DNA from: Blattabacterium cuenoti
GTDB taxonomy: Bacteria; Bacteroidota; Bacteroidia; Flavobacteriales; Blattabacteriaceae
Assembly: GCF_014251595.1 (NCBI RefSeq)
Contig: NZ_CP059192.1
Location: forward strand, 217,020 to 281,019
Direction of reading: 5' to 3'
DNA: 64,000 nucleotides
The notes under the pieces are model-generated. The model ran no database searches. It was not told where the DNA came from and saw only the letters and a list, made by a program, of their open reading frames with translations. Positions 34,063 through 43,928 of this stretch are shown one piece after another (positions within the stretch are counted from its first letter, which is position 1; the number at the start of each line of letters is the position of its first letter). A program made the translations under genes and the position numbers.

Positions 34063-35292
34063 ATGAAAAACGTCAATTTTTTTATTGTTGCTTTATTCGC
34101 TTTTTTATCATTTGTGTTTTCTCAAGAATCGAAAGAAAAATGGTTTATTCGAATAGGAGCACATGATATTAATTATTATCCTATGACGTCTCCTTTTAAA
34201 GGGTTTCTTCTTAAAGAAAATAATAGTTTTAATCCCATTATTTCCAGTATAGAATTGGAACATAATATAAAGAAACACATAGGTTTGTATTTAGATGCTT
34301 CACTAGGAATGGTAAACAATCCCAGATGGAAAATAGAAAAAGAAAATAATTTTTTTGTGAAGTTAAGTAATGGAGTAAATTTGTATCTTTTACCTCATTA
34401 CAGATTTGATCCTTATTTACGATTAGGAGGTGGTTATCATAAATTTAACAATTATCTCAACAGAGAATTGAGATTATCAGAAACAAAATATTTTAGAACA
34501 AATAAAAAGAACTTTTTTCTACTAGATGGAGGTTTAGGTTTAAATTTATGGTTGGTTTCTAACTTTGGAATCAATTTACAAAGTACTTATAATCATGTAT
34601 TTGCAAAACAATCAAGAGATTATTTAAATTTTTGGAAACATAATGTGGGATTGATTTTTCGTTTTGGAAATTTAAAATTGGATAAAATTAATCATGAACA
34701 TAAAATTGTAGTAGAAACTGATCAAGATAATTCTTCTTCTATTCCTTCTATTTCTGTTCCGAAAAAAGAAGGGATCGAAGTAGAACTAGAAGAAAAAGAA
34801 AATAAAATTTGTTGTCAAGAAGACTCAGACCATGATGGAATTGTAGATCAGGAAGATTTATGTCCAAATCAATTTGGGTTAAAGAAATTCAAGGGTTGTC
34901 CTGATTCAGATTCAGATAATATTCCGGATTTTGAAGATAAATGTCCTAACAAATTTGGAAAAAAAGAAAATCAAGGATGTCCTGATATAATTTTTAATCC
35001 TATTTGGTTTGAGAGAGGTAAATTTTCACTATCTCATCGTTCTTTAAGAATTATCAATGAAATCGCTGACATCATGATAAATCGTATTCCAAATTCTAAA
35101 TTCTACATAAATGGATATACAGATGCTAATGGAAAATACTCCTATAATAAAGTATTATCTGTAAAAAGAGCTCATTCTGTATTTGAAGCTTTAGTTTCTA
35201 AAGGAGTTTCTTCTTCTAGGATAGAAGTTAGAGGATTAGGAATAGAAAAGAAAAAAGGACGACGTGTTGAAATCATAATACGAAAATATTAA
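34063..35292 (+). CDS. ompA: OmpA-family outer-membrane protein with TSP3 repeats
   Basis: The 409-residue protein has a signal peptide (~1-20, ending near SQES), a beta-barrel-like N-terminal half (~22-205), a short acidic linker, TSP type-3 calcium repeats (SDHDGIVDQEDLCPNQFG and SDSDNIPDFEDKCPNKFG, each followed by GCPD) and a C-terminal OmpA peptidoglycan-binding domain with YINGYTDANG and SVKRAHSVFEAL. This is the major type of wall-anchoring outer-membrane protein in flavobacteria. It probably stabilises the envelope. Confidence 0.92.
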   Translation: MKNVNFFIVALFAFLSFVFSQESKEKWFIRIGAHDINYYPMTSPFKGFLLKENNSFNPIISSIELEHNIKKHIGLYLDASLGMVNNPRWKIEKENNFFVKLSNGVNLYLLPHYRFDPYLRLGGGYHKFNNYLNRELRLSETKYFRTNKKNFFLLDGGLGLNLWLVSNFGINLQSTYNHVFAKQSRDYLNFWKHNVGLIFRFGNLKLDKINHEHKIVVETDQDNSSSIPSISVPKKEGIEVELEEKENKICCQEDSDHDGIVDQEDLCPNQFGLKKFKGCPDSDSDNIPDFEDKCPNKFGKKENQGCPDIIFNPIWFERGKFSLSHRSLRIINEIADIMINRIPNSKFYINGYTDANGKYSYNKVLSVKRAHSVFEALVSKGVSSSRIEVRGLGIEKKKGRRVEIIIRKY

Positions 35293-35301
35293 GAAAGAAA
35301 A

Positions 35302-35336
35302 AAAAGTCTCTTGAAAAAAATCAAGAGGCTTTTTTT
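35302..35336. terminator. Bidirectional terminator between ompA and tatC
   Basis: The stem GTCTCTTGA/TCAAGAGGC (35306-35314 with 35321-35329, one G-T pair) has a 6-base loop. It is flanked by an A run upstream and ten T residues downstream, so it works as an intrinsic terminator on both strands. The tatC stop codon (35321-35323) lies inside the right arm. Confidence 0.8.
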
Positions 35337-36121
35337 TTTGTATAAAAAGAGATATATATACTCACTTGATAAAGTATTAAAAGAGGAATCAAAACTATAA
35401 TTGTACTTAAAATATCTCCAGGGGTTATAGCAGAAGCTATAATCAACATAATCAAAAAAGCATGTTTTCTGTATTTTTTTAAAAACGAATAAGAAATTAA
35501 TTCCATTTTGGTAAAAAAAAATATAAAAAATGGAAATAAAAAAATAATTCCCATAGAAAATACTGAATGTACAATTAAAGAAATATAATCCGATAAATCA
35601 AATATGTTTTTTGGAATATTACTTATTTTAAAAGAATATCCGAAATGAATTAAAAATGGACACAATATAAAATATCCAAAAAAAATCCCTAATAAAAACA
35701 AAAAAGTAACCATAATCAATATCCACATTGAATATTTTTTCTCTTCATCTGAAAGAGCCGGTTTTATAAATGTCCAAAATTCATAAAATACATAAGGAAA
35801 AGACACAATAATTCCACCTATAAAGCAAGTCCATATATAAATATTGAATTGACCAAATATTTGTCTATTCTGTATTTCTATATTTTTATATAAAAAAGAA
35901 AAAGAATTTAAATGAATGCCTAAAAATGAATTTGATAATTTTTGAAATATACGGTAAGTAATAAAATCTGTTTTTGCGGGACCAAAAATAATATGATCAA
36001 ATATAATATTTCTATTATTCATTAAAATAATTGTTATAATGATTATTGCACAAATACAATGAATAATATGTTTTCTTAATTCCTCAATATGTTTCCAAAA
36101 CGGCATTTTATTTTCATTCAT
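35321..36121 (-). CDS. tatC: TatC, twin-arginine translocase subunit
   Basis: TatC recognises twin-arginine signal peptides and forms the Tat channel with TatA. The 266-residue protein has MPFWKHIEELRKHI at the start (family motif HLxELR), six predicted helices, SFPYVFYEFWTFIKPALSDEEKK and the SAITPGDILSTII segment near the end. TatA is not visible here. The gene ends in a terminator shared with ompA. Confidence 0.93.
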   Translation of the reverse strand: MNENKMPFWKHIEELRKHIIHCICAIIIITIILMNNRNIIFDHIIFGPAKTDFITYRIFQKLSNSFLGIHLNSFSFLYKNIEIQNRQIFGQFNIYIWTCFIGGIIVSFPYVFYEFWTFIKPALSDEEKKYSMWILIMVTFLFLLGIFFGYFILCPFLIHFGYSFKISNIPKNIFDLSDYISLIVHSVFSMGIIFLFPFFIFFFTKMELISYSFLKKYRKHAFLIMLIIASAITPGDILSTIIVLIPLLILYQVSIYISFYTKKKAS

Positions 36122-36198
36122 CCCAACTAAATTTTTATAAAAAAAATATTTATTTATTATTAATAAAATTTGTAATTTCTGTATTAAATTTCACATAA

Positions 36199-37209
36199 AT
36201 GAAATGTGGCATTATAGGACTACCAAATACAGGAAAATCTACATTTTTTAATCTTATTTCCAATTCTAAAGTTTTATCAGAAAACTTTCCTTTTTCTACT
36301 ATAGAGCCTAATTATGGAATTACAAAAGTTCCAGATGAAAGACTGTACGAACTAAAAAAAATTATTCATCCCAAAAAAATAATTCCGTCCGAAATAAAAA
36401 TAGTAGATATAGCTGGATTAATTAAAGGATCACATAAAGGAGAAGGTTTAGGAAATCAATTTTTATCTCATATTAGAGAAACAAATGTGATCATACACAT
36501 GATACGCTTTTTTCACAATATCAGTGTTCTCCATGTAGAAGGATCTGTAAATCCAATTAGAGATAAAGAAATTATTGATATGGAATTACAGCTTAAAGAT
36601 TTAGAAACGATAGAAAAAAGATTAGAAAAAATCATTAAAAAAAATTCAATTAATAAATCTAAACATATACTGGAAAAAATTTTTTCTTTTCTAAAAGAAG
36701 GAAAAAATATCAGAATGTATCCATTTCAAGATATGGAAAAGAAATACATAAAAAATTTACAATTACTAACGATTAAACCTGTTATTTACATATGTAATAT
36801 AGATAATGAGTTAAATTATCAAACTAATTTACATATAGAAAATCTGAAAAAAATAATAAAAATGGAAAATTCTACTTTAGTAATTTTTTCATTGAAAAAT
36901 TATTCTACAGGGATTAATGAAGTTCTAAAAGAAACTTACAAGTTATTAAACTTACAAAGTTTTTTTACAGTAGGAAAAAAAGAAATTCGATCTTGGTCAA
37001 TTCCTAATCCATGTACAGCTTATGAGGCTTCTTCTGTTATTCATTCCGATTTTAAAAAAGGATTTATTCGGGCACAAATTATTCATTATGAAGATTTTAT
37101 AAAATACGGATCTGAAGAAAATGTAAAAAAAGCAGGAAAAATATTATTGGCAGGAAAAAATTATGTAATTCAAGATGGAGATATTATTTATTTTCGATTT
37201 AATCAGTAA
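36199..37209 (+). CDS. ychF: YchF, Obg-related GTPase/ATPase
   Basis: The 336-residue protein has the G1 loop GLPNTGKSTFFN, the G3-like DIAGLIKGSHKGEGLGN, the coiled-coil insertion (~130-175) and a C-terminal TGS domain with SWSIPNPCTAYEASSVIHSDFKKGFIRA. In bacteria YchF binds ribosomes and prefers ATP. It is ~25 residues shorter than typical (~363), mostly from loop trimming in the middle, with no frameshift seen. Confidence 0.93.
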   Translation: MKCGIIGLPNTGKSTFFNLISNSKVLSENFPFSTIEPNYGITKVPDERLYELKKIIHPKKIIPSEIKIVDIAGLIKGSHKGEGLGNQFLSHIRETNVIIHMIRFFHNISVLHVEGSVNPIRDKEIIDMELQLKDLETIEKRLEKIIKKNSINKSKHILEKIFSFLKEGKNIRMYPFQDMEKKYIKNLQLLTIKPVIYICNIDNELNYQTNLHIENLKKIIKMENSTLVIFSLKNYSTGINEVLKETYKLLNLQSFFTVGKKEIRSWSIPNPCTAYEASSVIHSDFKKGFIRAQIIHYEDFIKYGSEENVKKAGKILLAGKNYVIQDGDIIYFRFNQ

Positions 37210-37210
37210 T

Positions 37211-37232
37211 TCAATCAATAAAAATTGATTGA
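37211..37232. terminator. Hairpin between ychF and the M42 peptidase
   Basis: The perfect 9-bp stem TCAATCAAT/ATTGATTGA with an AAAA loop starts one base past the ychF stop and covers the last codons of the convergent peptidase gene. No long T run follows, so termination is inferred from position only. Confidence 0.4.
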
Positions 37233-38299
37233 TGATTATTAATGAATTGTAAAGTTTCAAAAATAAGCAATACAGTTTGTTCTACATCTTTTTTATGAAC
37301 CATTTCTACTGTAGTATGCATATATTTAAGAGGAATAGAAATTAAAGCAGATAACACCCCTTTATTAGAATAAGCGAAAGCATCTGTATCTGTTCCCGTA
37401 TATCTAGATGAGACTAAACGTTGAAAATGTATTTGTTTATTATGAGCAGTATTAATAATCAATTCTCTAACATTTTTATGTATTGAAGGAGCATATCCAA
37501 TAACAGGACCTAATCCACATTTAATATCCCCTTGTATTTTTTTATCAATCATAGGAGTAGAAGTATCATGTGTCACATCTGTAACAATGGCTATATTGGG
37601 TTGTATAGTTTTAGATATCATTTTAGCTCCTTTTAATCCCACTTCTTCTTGAACAGAATTTACTATATATAATCCAAATTTTAAATCAATTTGATTTTTT
37701 ATTAGCATTTTTGCTACTTCTGCTATAATAAAACCTCCTATTTTATTATCTAATGCTTTAGATACAAAATAATTATGATTCATAACAAAAAAATTATTAG
37801 GATAAGTAATTATAGAACCGATATGAACGCCCATGTTCATCGCTTCAACTTTACTGGAAACACCAATATCTACAAATAAATTATCTACACTAGGAGATTT
37901 TTCTTCTAAAGGTTTTCTTGTATGAATAGCAGGCCAACCAAATACTCCATGAACAAATCCTTTTTCTGTATGAATAAGAACTCTTTTAGATGGAGCAATT
38001 TGATGATCAGATCCTCCATTACGAGAAACATATATTATTCCTTCTTCTGTGATATAATTGACGTACCATGATATTTCATCAACATGCGCTTCAATAATTA
38101 ATTTGTATGGAGAATTAGGATTAATGATCCCCACAGCTGTTCCATATAAATCGGTTTTTATTTTTTCTACATAAGAACTAATATAGTTTATCCATATTTT
38201 TTGTCCTTTATTTTCATCTCCTGTTGGAGAAAATTCATTCAAATATTTTTCAAGAAATTTAATAGAATTACTATTAATTGAATATGAATAATGATTCAT
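37211..38299 (-). CDS. M42-family zinc aminopeptidase
   Basis: The 362-residue protein has the M42 metal-binding pattern: EAHVDEI (His/Asp), ALDNKIGGF (bridging Asp), VQEEVGLKGA (catalytic Glu pair), DVTHDTSTP (Asp) and the late MHTTVEMVH (His). Related enzymes (FrvX, PepA-like glutamyl aminopeptidases, TET) trim peptides in the cytosol. It starts one base before the dapF stop (TAATG overlap). The substrate preference is unknown. Confidence 0.88.
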   Translation of the reverse strand: MNHYSYSINSNSIKFLEKYLNEFSPTGDENKGQKIWINYISSYVEKIKTDLYGTAVGIINPNSPYKLIIEAHVDEISWYVNYITEEGIIYVSRNGGSDHQIAPSKRVLIHTEKGFVHGVFGWPAIHTRKPLEEKSPSVDNLFVDIGVSSKVEAMNMGVHIGSIITYPNNFFVMNHNYFVSKALDNKIGGFIIAEVAKMLIKNQIDLKFGLYIVNSVQEEVGLKGAKMISKTIQPNIAIVTDVTHDTSTPMIDKKIQGDIKCGLGPVIGYAPSIHKNVRELIINTAHNKQIHFQRLVSSRYTGTDTDAFAYSNKGVLSALISIPLKYMHTTVEMVHKKDVEQTVLLIFETLQFINNHQSIFID

Positions 38300-39135
38300 T
38301 ATTTATTTTTATTTATGTCGTCAATAATATCGTCCATCATGATGGATCCTTTAAATATAAATTTAACATTTCCGGTTAAGGAAACATTTTTATATTCATT
38401 TTTTGTTTTTATGAATGAAACCCATAATTTTCCTCCAAAAGTATGAACTAAAATTACTCCAATATTATTTTTTATTTTTATTTTATTTGTTTCACATGCA
38501 GCAATAACAGAAGCTACAACTCCTGTCCCACAGGACAAAGTTTCATTTTCTACTCCTCTTTCATAAGTACGAACTTGTAACATATTATGTTCAAGTATTT
38601 CTACAAAATTAACATTAACTCCTTTTTCTAAATAAGGATTTTTAAATCTAATTTTTTTTCCTTCTTGGTATACATTTTTTTCTTTTATTTTTTCTACAAA
38701 TAAAACATGATGTGGAGATCCTGTATTTAAAAACACATATTTCGGATAAACATATATTTTATTTTTATCTACATCAAGCAAATTTATAGAAATTAAATCT
38801 TTATCTCTTATAAATCCATCATGATATCCATCTATAGCTCTAAAATAAATTTTATTATTTTTTATAATTCCTAATTTTTTAGCAAAAGAAACAGCACATC
38901 TTCCTCCATTTCCACACATAGTACTTTCTTTTCCATCAGAGTTACAATATTTCATATAAAAATCACTTTCATATTTATCATCATTTTGAATCAAAATAAT
39001 TCCATCTGCTCCAACTCCAAAATGTCTATCACACAATCTTTTGAATAAAAAAGGATTTTCTATTTTTTTTTGTCTTGAATCTATAAGTATAAAATCATTT
39101 CCCGTTCCTTGATATTTATCAAAATTTAATTCCAT
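38299..39135 (-). CDS. dapF: Diaminopimelate epimerase
   Basis: DapF converts LL-DAP to meso-DAP, used for peptidoglycan and lysine. The 278-residue protein has both catalytic cysteines: Cys74 in MCGNGGRC and Cys202 in SCGTGVVAS. KYQGTGNDFILID and RHFGVGADG are also visible. It matches the mDAP-type MurE of this window (see murE). Normal length. Confidence 0.95.
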   Translation of the reverse strand: MELNFDKYQGTGNDFILIDSRQKKIENPFLFKRLCDRHFGVGADGIILIQNDDKYESDFYMKYCNSDGKESTMCGNGGRCAVSFAKKLGIIKNNKIYFRAIDGYHDGFIRDKDLISINLLDVDKNKIYVYPKYVFLNTGSPHHVLFVEKIKEKNVYQEGKKIRFKNPYLEKGVNVNFVEILEHNMLQVRTYERGVENETLSCGTGVVASVIAACETNKIKIKNNIGVILVHTFGGKLWVSFIKTKNEYKNVSLTGNVKFIFKGSIMMDDIIDDINKNK

Positions 39136-39184
39136 GATAACGAAGTTAATATTATTTTTTCAACTGGAAAATTATTAATTTCCA

Positions 39185-39192
39185 TATATTTG
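39185..39192 (+). promoter_or_regulatory. Putative degP promoter, Bacteroidetes -7 box
   Basis: TATATTTG lies 30 bases before the degP ATG at 39222, at a good spacing for a short leader. Confidence 0.5.
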
Positions 39193-39221
39193 TTTTTGTG
39201 AATATTAATACAAAATTTTAT

Positions 39222-40730
39222 ATGAAGAAAATAGTTTTTTATATTGTACTAAGCAGTGTTATGAGTTCAATAGTAACTATTGCTGCATATAAACAATACG
39301 CTAAAGAAGAATCTTTTTTGTTTCCATATACATCATCTTCAACAAAAACAAAGTTAACTTCATCTGATTCCTCATCATTAGTGAGTTCTGCAGGACTTCC
39401 TGATTTTACTAGAGTTGTATCAAAAACTATACATGCAGTAGTCAATGTAAAAAATTATTCAAAAAAATATAACAATCAGTTTGACCCATTTGATTTCTTT
39501 TTTGGTTTTCCCGATGATTTTGGAAATCATAGAGGGAAGAAACCTCAAAGAAATGATATTCCAGGACTTCATGGATCTGGTGTTATCATATCGCCTGATG
39601 GTTATATTGTTACTAATAACCATGTTATTAAAGATGCAGAAAAAATAGAAATCACGCTTAATGATCAAAGAACTTACAAAGCTAAATTAATAGGAACAGA
39701 TAATAGTACCGATATAGCTTTATTAAAAATAAATGAAAAAAATTTACCTTTCATTTATTTTTCGGATTCTAATAAAGTACAAGTAGGAGAGTGGGTTCTA
39801 GCGATAGGAAATCCTTTTGATTTAAATTCTACAGTAACAGCCGGTATTATAAGTGCGAAAAATAGAAGTTTAGGAATATTAAGAGGAGAAACACAATCTT
39901 CTATAGAATCTTTTTTTCAAACAGATGCGGCTGTTAATCCTGGAAACAGTGGTGGAGCTTTAATCAATACAAATGGAGAATTAATTGGAATTAATACCGC
40001 GATTTCTTCAGCTTCAGGAAATTTTATAGGATATAGTTTTGCGGCACCTTCTAATTTGGTATCAAAAGTCATACAAGACATCAAAAAATACGGAACCGTA
40101 CAACGTGCATATTTAGGAGTAAGAGGAATGGATCTTTCGAAAACAGAATATTTAAAAGCTTATAATAAAGAAACACATCAAAATATAAAATCACAACAGG
40201 GTTTTTTAATAGGAGAAATTTTTGAAAAAAGTGGAGCGTCAGATGCCGGACTTAAAAAAGGAGATATTATAAAAAGCATAGATGGAAAATCTATACAAAA
40301 TATTGCAGATTTATCATTTATCGTGGGGACAAAACATCCAGGAGATAAAGTAAAAGTAAATATTATACGGAACAGACAGAAAAAGACTTTTCACGTTATT
40401 TTAAAAGATTTGCAAGGAAGGACAAAAATAAGAACCAAAGAAGAAATTACTCCATCTGAATTATTAGGGGCAATATTTGATCCCCTTAGTCAAGAGGATA
40501 AAAAAGATTTCGGAGTTGATTATGGTATTAGAATTAGAGAGATAAGAACAGGTCGTTTAAGTGCTATAGGGTTAGAAGAAGGTGACATTATTTTATCTAT
40601 TAATGGGGAAAAAATGAAAAAACCTAATGATGTTGATAGAGTTCTCAAAAAATATTACGGAGATGTAACCATAAAATCTATTAAACAAAATGGACAAGTA
40701 TATATAGCAGGATTTGAAATGAATGATTAG
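39222..40730 (+). CDS. degP: DegP/HtrA-family periplasmic serine protease
   Basis: This periplasmic protease/chaperone has 502 residues: an N-terminal membrane segment (~4-24), a Ser/Thr-rich linker, a trypsin-like domain with the triad His134 (TNNHV), Asp164 (STDIALLK) and Ser243 (GNSGGA), then two PDZ domains (~285-380 and ~410-500) with YLGVRG and GVDYGIRI. The frame opens with a GTG at 39198, but the ATG at 39222 gives a clean signal sequence. The 3' end overlaps lptG by 4 bases. Confidence 0.92.
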   Translation: MKKIVFYIVLSSVMSSIVTIAAYKQYAKEESFLFPYTSSSTKTKLTSSDSSSLVSSAGLPDFTRVVSKTIHAVVNVKNYSKKYNNQFDPFDFFFGFPDDFGNHRGKKPQRNDIPGLHGSGVIISPDGYIVTNNHVIKDAEKIEITLNDQRTYKAKLIGTDNSTDIALLKINEKNLPFIYFSDSNKVQVGEWVLAIGNPFDLNSTVTAGIISAKNRSLGILRGETQSSIESFFQTDAAVNPGNSGGALINTNGELIGINTAISSASGNFIGYSFAAPSNLVSKVIQDIKKYGTVQRAYLGVRGMDLSKTEYLKAYNKETHQNIKSQQGFLIGEIFEKSGASDAGLKKGDIIKSIDGKSIQNIADLSFIVGTKHPGDKVKVNIIRNRQKKTFHVILKDLQGRTKIRTKEEITPSELLGAIFDPLSQEDKKDFGVDYGIRIREIRTGRLSAIGLEEGDIILSINGEKMKKPNDVDRVLKKYYGDVTIKSIKQNGQVYIAGFEMND

Positions 40731-41812
40731 TTGATACTTCTATTCCAATAAAAAAATAATGTAATTATTCCATAAACTATATTTGGAATCCAAACTGCCA
40801 AATAAGAAGGAATATAATCCTTGTTGGAATATATTTTTGTAATTTCTATAAAAAAAATGTAAAAAAAAGCTAACGCCATACCTATAATCATGTTATAAGC
40901 TATTTCTCCTTTTTTTCTTTTTGTTGATATAGATAATCCCAAAATAGTGAATATTAAAGTAGAAAAAGGCAAACTTGTTCTTTGATAATATTCGTTTAAA
41001 TGCATATTCATATTTATTTTATTTTTTTCCGTATCAATAAATTTTTTTAATTCATGAATATTCATAGTTTCTGCTATATATTCTTCTGGTAAAAATTGTT
41101 TAGGGGTTATAGAAAATTTTATAATTTTATAATCTCCTGTAATAAAAAAATCGTGATTTTTATAAATTTTAGTTTCTTTGTAATCAAAGAGAATATATAT
41201 TTTCTGTTTTTTAGACCAAAAAATATTTCTAGATTTTAGTAGGTATATCAATTTTTTTCCATTAAATTTTTGATATACACATTCCTGTCCTATATTTTCT
41301 TTTTTTGAAAAATTTCTAATAAAAAAATATTCATTTTTAGAAATTTGAGCACTAATCGGTTGATTTTTTTCATATTTATTTTTATATTTTGGACTTAATA
41401 AATATTGATAATGAAATTGATTTTTTTTTTTGTTAGCTACAGGTAAAAAATAATAATTTATTGTTAAAGAAACAGATCCGATCATAATAGATGATATCAA
41501 ATAAGGAATTGTTAATCTGATAAAACTAATTCCACTTGATAGAATTGCCATAATTTCTGAATTATGGTTTAATTTAGATGTAAAAAAAATCACAGATAAA
41601 AAAACGGAAATAGGAGAAAAAGTATTCATTAACCATACAGACCAAAAAGGATAATAAAAAATTAAAGCTTCTTTAATTGATCCTTGATTATTCTCTAAAC
41701 GATGCATACGTTGAGATATGTCTATAATTACAGATAATAATTGAAGTGAAACCGTAATAAATATAAAAGTCACGATGAAATTTCGAATTATATAACGATC
41801 AATAATCTTCAT
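40727..41812 (-). CDS. lptG: LptF/LptG-family LPS export permease
   Basis: The 361-residue membrane protein of the YjgP/YjgQ family has N-terminal IIDRYIIRNFIVTFIFITVSLQ, six expected helices split by a periplasmic beta-jellyroll (~130-255), and PFSTLIFTILGLSIS. LptF/G with LptB extract LPS from the inner membrane. Only one such permease is in the window. Bacteroidetes usually have two separate ones, so the F/G assignment is uncertain. It follows tgt after 1 base. Confidence 0.85.
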   Translation of the reverse strand: MKIIDRYIIRNFIVTFIFITVSLQLLSVIIDISQRMHRLENNQGSIKEALIFYYPFWSVWLMNTFSPISVFLSVIFFTSKLNHNSEIMAILSSGISFIRLTIPYLISSIMIGSVSLTINYYFLPVANKKKNQFHYQYLLSPKYKNKYEKNQPISAQISKNEYFFIRNFSKKENIGQECVYQKFNGKKLIYLLKSRNIFWSKKQKIYILFDYKETKIYKNHDFFITGDYKIIKFSITPKQFLPEEYIAETMNIHELKKFIDTEKNKINMNMHLNEYYQRTSLPFSTLIFTILGLSISTKRKKGEIAYNMIIGMALAFFYIFFIEITKIYSNKDYIPSYLAVWIPNIVYGIITLFFYWNRSIN

Positions 41813-41813
41813 A

Positions 41814-42938
41814 TTATAAACGTTCTTGTAACAAAGGAATAATTGATTTTTTCCAAGAAAAAAACTTATTGTGCATAATGTTAATTTTTGCTGTTTGAAT
41901 AAGATGAAAATAAAAAGAAAGATTATGAATAGAAGCTATTTCTTTTCCTAGATTTTCTCTAGATAAAAAAAGATGTCTTACATAAGATTTACTATAAAAT
42001 TTATCTACATAAGAATTTCCAAATTCATCTAAACAAGAATAATCTTTTTCCCATTTTTTGTTTTTGATATTCATGATTCCTTTCCACGTAAATAATGTCC
42101 CATGACGTCCATTTCTTGTAGGGATGACGCAATCAAACATATCTATCCCAAGGGCTATTCCTTCCAAAATATCTATAGGATTTCCTATTCCCATTAAATA
42201 TCGAGGTTTTTTTTTAGGTAAAATATCCGTTAATAAATCAATAATACTATATGTTTGTTCTTTTTGTTCTCCTAAACTTAACCCTCCTATAGCATACCCT
42301 TCTGCTTCTAACAAAGAGACTTCTTCTGCAGAAGATTTTCTTAGATCGTTATAAATACTTCCTTGTACAATAGGAAAAAAACTCTGTTTATAATTATATA
42401 TTTCTGAATGATTTTGTAAATAAGAATAACATTTTTTTAGCCAACGATGTGTTTTTTTGACCGATTTTTTAGCTTCTATATAACTACATGGAAAAGGAGG
42501 GCAATCATCGAAAGCCATAATAATATCTCCACCAATAAAACGTTGAATTTTCATGGATTTTTCAGGAGAAAAAAAATGAAGAGATCCATTTATAATAGAC
42601 TTAAATATAACTCCATCTTCAATAATTTTGTTTAATTTTTTCATAGAAAAAATTTGAAAACCTCCACTATCTGTTAAGATAGATCCATTCCAATTTAGAA
42701 AAGAATGAATTCCTCCAGCTTGATGTAATATTTCAATACCGGGTTGAAAATATAGGTGATATGTATTTCCAAGTATTATTTTATATATTTTTTCAAGTTC
42801 ATGTATAGGTACAGATTTTACAAAACCTTTTGAAGCGACTGGCATGAAAATAGGAGTTTCTATTTTACCATGATCTGTTTCTAAAATTCCTATTCTTGCT
42901 TTTGAATAGATATCAGATTTTATTAAATTAAATTTCAT
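41814..42938 (-). CDS. tgt: tRNA-guanine transglycosylase
   Basis: Tgt inserts preQ1 at position 34 of GUN-anticodon tRNAs. The 374-residue protein has LGNTYHLYFQPG, DSGGFQIFSM with the catalytic Asp, MAFDDCPPFPCSY, GGLSLGEQ, GIGNPIDI and FDCVIPTRNGRHG. The zinc site of the canonical enzyme (CxCxxC...H) is not there: this stretch reads EFGNSYVDKFYSKSYVRHLF, with no Cys ligands. I believe this is common in Bacteroidetes but cannot confirm it here. Confidence 0.92.
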   Translation of the reverse strand: MKFNLIKSDIYSKARIGILETDHGKIETPIFMPVASKGFVKSVPIHELEKIYKIILGNTYHLYFQPGIEILHQAGGIHSFLNWNGSILTDSGGFQIFSMKKLNKIIEDGVIFKSIINGSLHFFSPEKSMKIQRFIGGDIIMAFDDCPPFPCSYIEAKKSVKKTHRWLKKCYSYLQNHSEIYNYKQSFFPIVQGSIYNDLRKSSAEEVSLLEAEGYAIGGLSLGEQKEQTYSIIDLLTDILPKKKPRYLMGIGNPIDILEGIALGIDMFDCVIPTRNGRHGTLFTWKGIMNIKNKKWEKDYSCLDEFGNSYVDKFYSKSYVRHLFLSRENLGKEIASIHNLSFYFHLIQTAKINIMHNKFFSWKKSIIPLLQERL

Positions 42939-43019
42939 TTAATGAATAATTAAAACGAAATATATCAATATTTAATTATAAAATATAAAAATATAATTTC
43001 GTACTACATTATAAATAAA

Positions 43020-43910
43020 ATGAATTTTCATCATAAACCAGTTCTTATAAAAGAAAGTATAGAAAATTTGATAACAGATCAAGACGGTATTTATGTAGAT
43101 GCTACATTTGGTGGAGGAGGACATTCTTATGCAATTTTAAATAAACTTAATCAAAAAGCAACTTTAATCGCTTTAGATCAAGATAAGGAATCTATCAAAA
43201 AAAATTTCATTATAGATGAACGTTTTCATCTATTTCACAACAATTTTATTCATATACGTGATATTTTGAATCATAATAAAATTGATAAAGTATCAGGAAT
43301 ATTAGCAGATTTAGGTATTTCATCTTTACAAATGGATAATCCTATAAGAGGATTTTCAAATCGATTCAATTGTTTATTAGATATGAGAATGAATACAGAA
43401 TCCTTATATTCTGCTCAAAACGTTCTAAATGAATACTCAAAACAAGAGTTATTTCATATATTTTATGAATATGGAGAATTTAAAAATGCACAAAAAATTG
43501 CAGATAAAATATTAAAAAAACGTTTAAAAAAAAATATCACAACAACTTGGGATTTAGTTCATCTTTTTTTTGTGAAAGGATCTTTCAAAAAAAGAAAAAG
43601 ATTTTTTGCCAGACTTTTTCAGTCTATACGAATAGAAGTTAATAATGAAATAAATGTTTTAAAAAATTTTTTGTTGGAATCTTCTAAAATTATTTTACCA
43701 AAAGGTAGAATTGCTGTGATTTCATATCATTCTGTGGAAGATCGAATTGTTAAATATTTTTTAAAAAAGGGAATAATAACAAATCAAATAAATTTTCAAA
43801 CCATTCCATTCAGAATGATTCATAAAAAAGCAATTAAACCTAGTTTTCAAGAAATTATAAATAATCCACGATCTAGAAGTGCAAAATTAAGAATTGCAGA
43901 AAAAACTTAA
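43020..43910 (+). CDS. rsmH: RsmH (MraW), 16S rRNA m4C1402 methyltransferase
   Basis: This SAM-dependent methyltransferase is the first gene of the dcw cluster here. The 296-residue protein starts NFHHKPVLIKESIENL and has the SAM site DATFGGGGHSYAIL, LDQDKESIKKN, GILADLGISSLQMD, RGFSNRFNCLLDMRMN and late SYHSVEDRIVKYF. The mraZ gene that usually precedes it is not seen; the 81 bases upstream contain only AT-rich promoter DNA shared with tgt. Confidence 0.95.
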   Translation: MNFHHKPVLIKESIENLITDQDGIYVDATFGGGGHSYAILNKLNQKATLIALDQDKESIKKNFIIDERFHLFHNNFIHIRDILNHNKIDKVSGILADLGISSLQMDNPIRGFSNRFNCLLDMRMNTESLYSAQNVLNEYSKQELFHIFYEYGEFKNAQKIADKILKKRLKKNITTTWDLVHLFFVKGSFKKRKRFFARLFQSIRIEVNNEINVLKNFLLESSKIILPKGRIAVISYHSVEDRIVKYFLKKGIITNQINFQTIPFRMIHKKAIKPSFQEIINNPRSRSAKLRIAEKT

Positions 43911-43928
43911 CCAATATTGTATCGTAAA

